64,000 nucleotides of DNA, from positions 1 to 64,000 of the forward strand of contig CAMBEQ010000011.1 of the NCBI GenBank assembly GCA_945865545.1, given 5' to 3'. The translations under genes were made by a program, and so were the position numbers. The notes beneath the pieces are model-generated. The model was not told the origin of the DNA. It saw only the letters and a list, made by a program, of their open reading frames with translations, and ran no database searches. The stretch is from Sediminibacterium ginsengisoli (GTDB lineage Bacteria; Bacteroidota; Bacteroidia; Chitinophagales; Chitinophagaceae). Positions 60,683 through 64,000 of this stretch are shown here, one piece after another (within the stretch, counting starts at the first letter, position 1; every line of letters begins with the position of its first letter).

Positions 60683-61237
60683 TTATTTTCTCCAATCCCA
60701 AAGTACAATATCCCAACCAATGCCACCATATTCAATGGTATGTATAATATTGAAACCTGTTTTTAAATGTGCTTTGATGGATCTTGGATTTTCTTGCGCT
60801 ACATCGGTAATTAAATATTGATATTCTTTGCTTAAACATTGTTGATAATAAGTATACATTTTTTGTACTAGTCCAATACCCCTATAAGCTTTGCCAACGC
60901 ATAGTTGACCTACTAAAATATAGTTGATATTTTTTAAAGCAGCGCCATTGTAATTTAACGCGTCAATGGAATCAAACAGGCTATCTAGTAATGGGTGTTG
61001 ACCATAACTGTCTTTAGTAGTTACAATTACATAACCAGCAATTTTATCTCCATCCTTAGCAATAATGGAAGGTTGAAACTGATGCATTTGTTGTAAAGTT
61101 TCCATCGAATATTCTGCTGTTAAAAATCCTTCTTTACCAGCTTCTGTTTCGCCAATGAGTTTTCTTAAATTTTCTTTTTGTAATAATCTAATACCTTCTA
61201 ATTCAGCATCATTTGAAACACGAACAATTTCAATCAT
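60683..61237 (-). CDS. GNAT family N-acetyltransferase
   Basis: This 184-aa protein has a GNAT core: EIVRVSNDAELEGIRLLQKENLRKLIG at the start, VGQLCVGKAYRGIGLVQKMYTYYQ (motif A with GxGxG-like RGIG) and SIKAHLKTGFNIIHTIEY. Substrate unknown. Its ATG overlaps the CLC stop by four bases (ATGA), which means translational coupling. Confidence 0.88.
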   Translation of the reverse strand: MIEIVRVSNDAELEGIRLLQKENLRKLIGETEAGKEGFLTAEYSMETLQQMHQFQPSIIAKDGDKIAGYVIVTTKDSYGQHPLLDSLFDSIDALNYNGAALKNINYILVGQLCVGKAYRGIGLVQKMYTYYQQCLSKEYQYLITDVAQENPRSIKAHLKTGFNIIHTIEYGGIGWDIVLWDWRK

Positions 61238-62496
61238 AAACTTTGACTTTTCTTTATAAAATTATATAAATCATATTTGGCGCCTGTTTTAAGTTGAGCG
61301 CTATAAATTCCATTTACCCCAGAACTAAAATAAGCCACCACACTTGCTATGCCCACGAAAACACCTGCTTCCCATCCAAATAATTCAATGCCCATCACAA
61401 TGGAGGCGATGTAGCAATTGGTGGCGCCTGCGAATACTGCCACCAATCCCATTCCTGCAAGAAGCGCCAAAGGAAGCGGTATAAACCAAATAAGGATACT
61501 GCCTAAAGTAGCGCCTATAAAAAATAAAGGAGTTACTTCGCCACCTTTAAAACCCGCACTCAAAGTAAAACTGGTGAGTAGTATTTTAAGGGCAAAATCA
61601 AAATTTCCAGCAGGCGTAAGAAATGCATTTGAAATAGAGGGAATGCCTAGTCCAATAAATTTTGTTGAATTGGTGAATACTATCAACAAGGCAATAACAA
61701 TGCCACCTAAAAATGGACGCCAGGGTGCAAATTTTATTTTTGAAAATAATCCTTCAAATATTTTTCCTGAGTAAGTAAAGATAAAAGCAGTTAATCCAAA
61801 TATGAATCCTGCTAATAAGGTCCATGATAAATTAATTAAGGTAATAAATGGCACAGTAGGGATTGTATACATAGTATGTTTCACTTGCCATGCCAAACAA
61901 ATATAATGTGCACAATAAGCCGTAATAATACTTGGCAAAATATTACCCATTTTTATTTGTCTAAAAGTCATCAACTCTAAAGCAAAAATAGCAGCAGCCA
62001 AAGGGGTTCCAAAAACAGCAGCAAAACCTGCACTAATGCCAATAATTAAAATGGTTTTTCTTTCTTCCTTATTTAAATTAAACCAATTAGTGAATTGGTC
62101 TGCTATGGAACCACCCATTTGAACAGCAGTACCTTCTCTGCCAGCAGAACCCCCAGCTATATGCGTTAGAAGGGTGCTTATAAAAACAAGTGGAGCCATC
62201 AACAAAGGGATAGGTTTTATATTGGTGTTGGCATCGACTGTTTGATGTATTTCTAAAATTAAATTATTTCCTTTATTGCTTTCTGCTCCATAATAATAGT
62301 AAGCAAGTCCAATGACTAAACCAATAACAGGTAAAAAATTGATCATCCAAAAATGATGAGACCTCCATTCAGTAACCCAATCCAAGGAAATTAAAAATAA
62401 GGCTGTGGCAGATCCTACTAGGCTTCCCACTAGGATGCAAATGAGCATCCATTTAAGAATAAATAAAAAACTAGTATTTAATTTTTTTTCTTGCAT
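61234..62496 (-). CDS. CLC-type chloride channel or H+/Cl- antiporter
   Basis: This 420-aa protein has about 11-12 membrane helices and the selectivity motif GGSAGREGTAVQMGG, in which the Glu after Arg corresponds to the gating glutamate of ClcA. The final position of the GREGP motif is Thr instead of Pro. The third motif region is FGTPLAAAIFALEL. It lacks C-terminal CBS domains. It would exchange chloride or fluoride for protons. It leads an operon with GNAT and amidohydrolase. Confidence 0.9.
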   Translation of the reverse strand: MQEKKLNTSFLFILKWMLICILVGSLVGSATALFLISLDWVTEWRSHHFWMINFLPVIGLVIGLAYYYYGAESNKGNNLILEIHQTVDANTNIKPIPLLMAPLVFISTLLTHIAGGSAGREGTAVQMGGSIADQFTNWFNLNKEERKTILIIGISAGFAAVFGTPLAAAIFALELMTFRQIKMGNILPSIITAYCAHYICLAWQVKHTMYTIPTVPFITLINLSWTLLAGFIFGLTAFIFTYSGKIFEGLFSKIKFAPWRPFLGGIVIALLIVFTNSTKFIGLGIPSISNAFLTPAGNFDFALKILLTSFTLSAGFKGGEVTPLFFIGATLGSILIWFIPLPLALLAGMGLVAVFAGATNCYIASIVMGIELFGWEAGVFVGIASVVAYFSSGVNGIYSAQLKTGAKYDLYNFIKKSQSL

Positions 62497-62516
62497 TGTA
62501 ATAGCTATAATTTCAA

Positions 62517-62777
62517 TTATGCTTTATCCTCATTCGTTTTGTGAACCTTCTTTTTACTTAACATCACAATAGCAATAATCACCCAAATCACATTCACCAA
62601 CATGGAAGGGTAGGCTTGATGGTAATAGGTGTTTACGACAAAGAAAACTCCTCCAATGATATTAGCAACAACATATATTTTGTTATTGGCTGCTAATCTG
62701 CCTGTAATATTTAAGGCATAGGATCCTACTATTAATATAGAGCCAATCCAGCCTAAAACTTCAATTAGTATTCTCAT
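62517..62777 (-). CDS. Small membrane protein, CBU_0592-like
   Basis: This 86-aa protein has three hydrophobic segments (VLGWIGSILIVGSYALNI, KIYVVANIIGGVFFVVNTYY and MLVNVIWVIIAIVMLS) and a charged C-terminus. The spacing and the GWIGSILIVGSY pattern match the CBU_0592 family. Function unknown. It is 20 nt upstream of the CLC gene on the same strand, so they may be co-transcribed. Confidence 0.8.
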   Translation of the reverse strand: MRILIEVLGWIGSILIVGSYALNITGRLAANNKIYVVANIIGGVFFVVNTYYHQAYPSMLVNVIWVIIAIVMLSKKKVHKTNEDKA

Positions 62778-62869
62778 GGAATGAAATTAAGTTAAATAGC
62801 ATAAATGGCTTAGCAAATGAAGTTTAAACTTCAAACAAAATCCAAAATATTGACTATTTTTAATCTTAT

Positions 62870-63502
62870 ATGGAAAACTCGTATAAAAAATTATTAGAAA
62901 ATAATAAAAAGTGGGTGGCAGATCAATTGGCGTTGGACCCTGTTTATTTTAAAAAATTGGCCGACAGTCAAAATCCTGAATATTTATGGATTGGCTGTTC
63001 GGATAGTCGAGTTCCTGCTAATACAATTACGGGAACAGACCCGGGTGAAATGTTTGTACATCGCAATATTGCCAATATGGTGGTACATACCGATATGAAC
63101 ATGTTAAGTGTTTTATCTTATGCTGTACAAGTGTTGAAAGTAAAACACATTATAGTATGTGGGCATTATGGCTGTGGTGGTATACTGGCCGCCATGGGGA
63201 ATAAGCAGGTTGGTTTAATTGACAACTGGTTAAGACATATTAAAGATGTCTATCGCTATCATCATAAAGAATTAGATGCTATTGTTAATGAGATTGAAAG
63301 AGCTAAAAGATTTGTAGAATTAAATGTGATAGAGCAAGTGCACGATTTAGGCAAAACATCCATTGTTCAAAATGCTTGGAAAAATAAACAACCCTTGCAT
63401 GTCCATGGCTGGGTGTACGACATTCATGATGGAGTCATTAATGACTTAAATGTCAGTTTTACTTGTACCAAGGATTTGCACAGTGTTTATCACTTAGATT
63501 AG
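62870..63502 (+). CDS. can: Beta-class carbonic anhydrase
   Basis: This 210-aa enzyme hydrates carbon dioxide. The zinc site is C43, D45 and R47 in IGCSDSRVP together with H99 and C102 in VCGHYGCGG, and the HRNIAN motif is intact. It is of the clade with about 210-220 residues, like E. coli Can. A single-gene unit, about 92 nt from the divergent CBU_0592-like gene. Confidence 0.95.
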   Translation: MENSYKKLLENNKKWVADQLALDPVYFKKLADSQNPEYLWIGCSDSRVPANTITGTDPGEMFVHRNIANMVVHTDMNMLSVLSYAVQVLKVKHIIVCGHYGCGGILAAMGNKQVGLIDNWLRHIKDVYRYHHKELDAIVNEIERAKRFVELNVIEQVHDLGKTSIVQNAWKNKQPLHVHGWVYDIHDGVINDLNVSFTCTKDLHSVYHLD

Positions 63503-63735
63503 CCATTCAAAATACTCCTATTTAAAATTGATTATAACATTTTGTGTATTCCTAATATAAATTCACAAGTCATTTTTTTAGACTAAGTAAAGAAAAATTA
63601 TAATGCAATAGCAGCTTGCATATATTTAAAATTTGAATATTTTTTATTGTACTATTTCACTGATTTTCAACCATATATATAAGGAATTAAGGATAAATTA
63701 TTTTCTGTTTAGAGTTAATACTAAGTTCACATTGA

Positions 63736-63770
63736 GGTAACATTACGGTAACATTGAAATCTAATCTTTG
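63736..63770 (+). promoter_or_regulatory. Pho-box-like tandem repeat and -7 element
   Basis: GGTAACATTAC followed at once by GGTAACATTGA (63736-63757) is an 11-bp direct repeat, sharing GGTAACATT, with one helical turn between copies, as for sites of PhoB-type regulators. It ends 4 nt before TAATCTTTG (63762-63770), which resembles TAnnTTTG with one extra base and would be the -7 element. The repeat takes the place of a -33 element. Confidence 0.5.
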
Positions 63771-63789
63771 CGGTATAAATAATTATACT

Positions 63790-64000
63790 GTGAAAAGGTT
63801 ATTACTACTCATTGGATTTATCGGAATTGCATTTATATCTCAAGCTCAAAAAGCTAAATTAACTGGTAAAATTACTAGTAATAAAAACGAAGCACTTGCG
63901 AGTGTTTCACTTACATTAAAATCTGATAAAACACAGATTGCTAAAACTGACATTGAAGGAAGATATAGTTTTATAATTGATGTAGCTAAAAACTATACAC
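63790..64000 (+). CDS. Start of a secreted carboxypeptidase-like-domain protein, cut off by the window
   Basis: From GTG 63790 the frame reads a signal peptide (MKRLLLLIGFIGIAFISQAQ) and then KLTGKITSNKNEALASVSLTLKSDKTQIAKTDIEGRYSFII, the beginning of a carboxypeptidase-regulatory-like domain. Such domains usually start TonB-dependent receptors in this phylum, so a receptor is the likeliest product, but the rest lies beyond position 64000. It is preceded by an 11-bp tandem repeat that could place it under phosphate control. No other start is nearby. Confidence 0.72.
   Translation, partial: MKRLLLLIGFIGIAFISQAQKAKLTGKITSNKNEALASVSLTLKSDKTQIAKTDIEGRYSFIIDVAKNYT

Noticed and set aside
1-64000. 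CRISPR array, prophage, insertion sequence or riboswitch
   Set aside because: No regularly spaced repeats, transposase, integrase or phage structural genes, and no known riboswitch core was recognised by eye.

Overview
The window is AT-rich, densely coded chromosome from a Bacteroidota bacterium, most likely of the Chitinophagaceae type. The evidence is: TonB-dependent receptors with an N-terminal carboxypeptidase-like domain (one paired with a DUF4249 lipoprotein), HYC_CC_PP, DUF4861, DUF2264 and VF530 families, many secreted proteins whose signal peptides end in -AQ, and promoters of the Bacteroidota form TTG-N19-TAnnTTTG. The genus assignment is inference. I saw no rRNA genes, CRISPR array, transposase, integrase or phage module.

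Layout. 1-2845: tRNA-Asn with promoter and terminator, then a small accessory island (yefM-yoeB, an unpaired DUF2442 gene, an unrecognised 70-aa ORF, an orphan HigA-like regulator, then higB-higA). A duplicated terminator-plus-palindrome sequence brackets the first part. 3154-11157: a polyuronate (pectin/ulvan-type) locus. A leftward run encodes GH88, DUF2264, DUF4861 and an esterase; diverging from it is a rightward run with kduI, GNAT, esterase, DUF2147 and a GlcG/HbpS-like protein. 11161-16988: a DUF3500 protein, a TonB receptor, its DUF4249 lipoprotein and a DUF3179 membrane protein. 17135-19165: GH127 beta-L-arabinofuranosidase with a dyad around its predicted start site and a strong terminator. 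20598-23146: NAD-binding protein, a frameshifted GNAT gene, a secreted TIM-barrel protein and HYC_CC_PP. 23245-25857: a TonB receptor with an HMA metal-binding domain. 26015-31200: RNA helicase, PhnA-like protein, SGNH hydrolase, a small 53-aa ORF, a second TIM-barrel protein and a saccharopine-dehydrogenase-like protein. 31201-32625: an indoleamine 2,3-dioxygenase family protein. 32718-35307: an operon of a VWA protein and a MoxR/ChlI-type AAA+ ATPase. 35459-42333: CDGSH protein, alcohol dehydrogenase, DUF2461, GlpD, Omp85-like porin, Tat phosphoesterase, VF530 and a pseudouridine synthase. 42401-45101: a 38-aa leader ORF coupled to ribokinase, a GRP sugar transporter and a CBS protein. 45103-50426: polyphosphate kinase and Ppx, diverging from an LpxH-like phosphoesterase and a glycosyltransferase. 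50496-54072: serine hydrolase, amidohydrolase and a PhyH dioxygenase. 54194-59255: xylulokinase, xylose isomerase, an amino-acid permease and a DDAH-like hydrolase as one co-directional unit. 59239-62777: amidohydrolase, GNAT, CLC channel and a small membrane protein. 62870-63502: beta-carbonic anhydrase. The window ends inside a carboxypeptidase-like-domain secreted protein, probably another TonB receptor, preceded by a Pho-box-like 11-bp tandem repeat.

How the genes fit together. The dominant theme is use of plant or algal acidic polysaccharides and pentoses. GH88 and KduI would carry unsaturated uronates toward 2-keto-3-deoxygluconate, GH127 releases L-arabinose, XylA/XylB take xylose into the pentose-phosphate pathway, and ribokinase with the GRP transporter would handle ribose. 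No SusC/SusD pair is present, so glycan import for these enzymes must be encoded elsewhere or depend on other receptors. Polyphosphate metabolism and a possible phosphate-regulated receptor are a second theme. The points most worth following are the yefM operator, the coupled 38-aa ORF, the VWA-AAA operon, the bacterial IDO, the HMA-TonB receptor with HYC_CC_PP, and the tandem repeat at the right edge. I did not find a clearly new multi-gene system; these are the nearest candidates.
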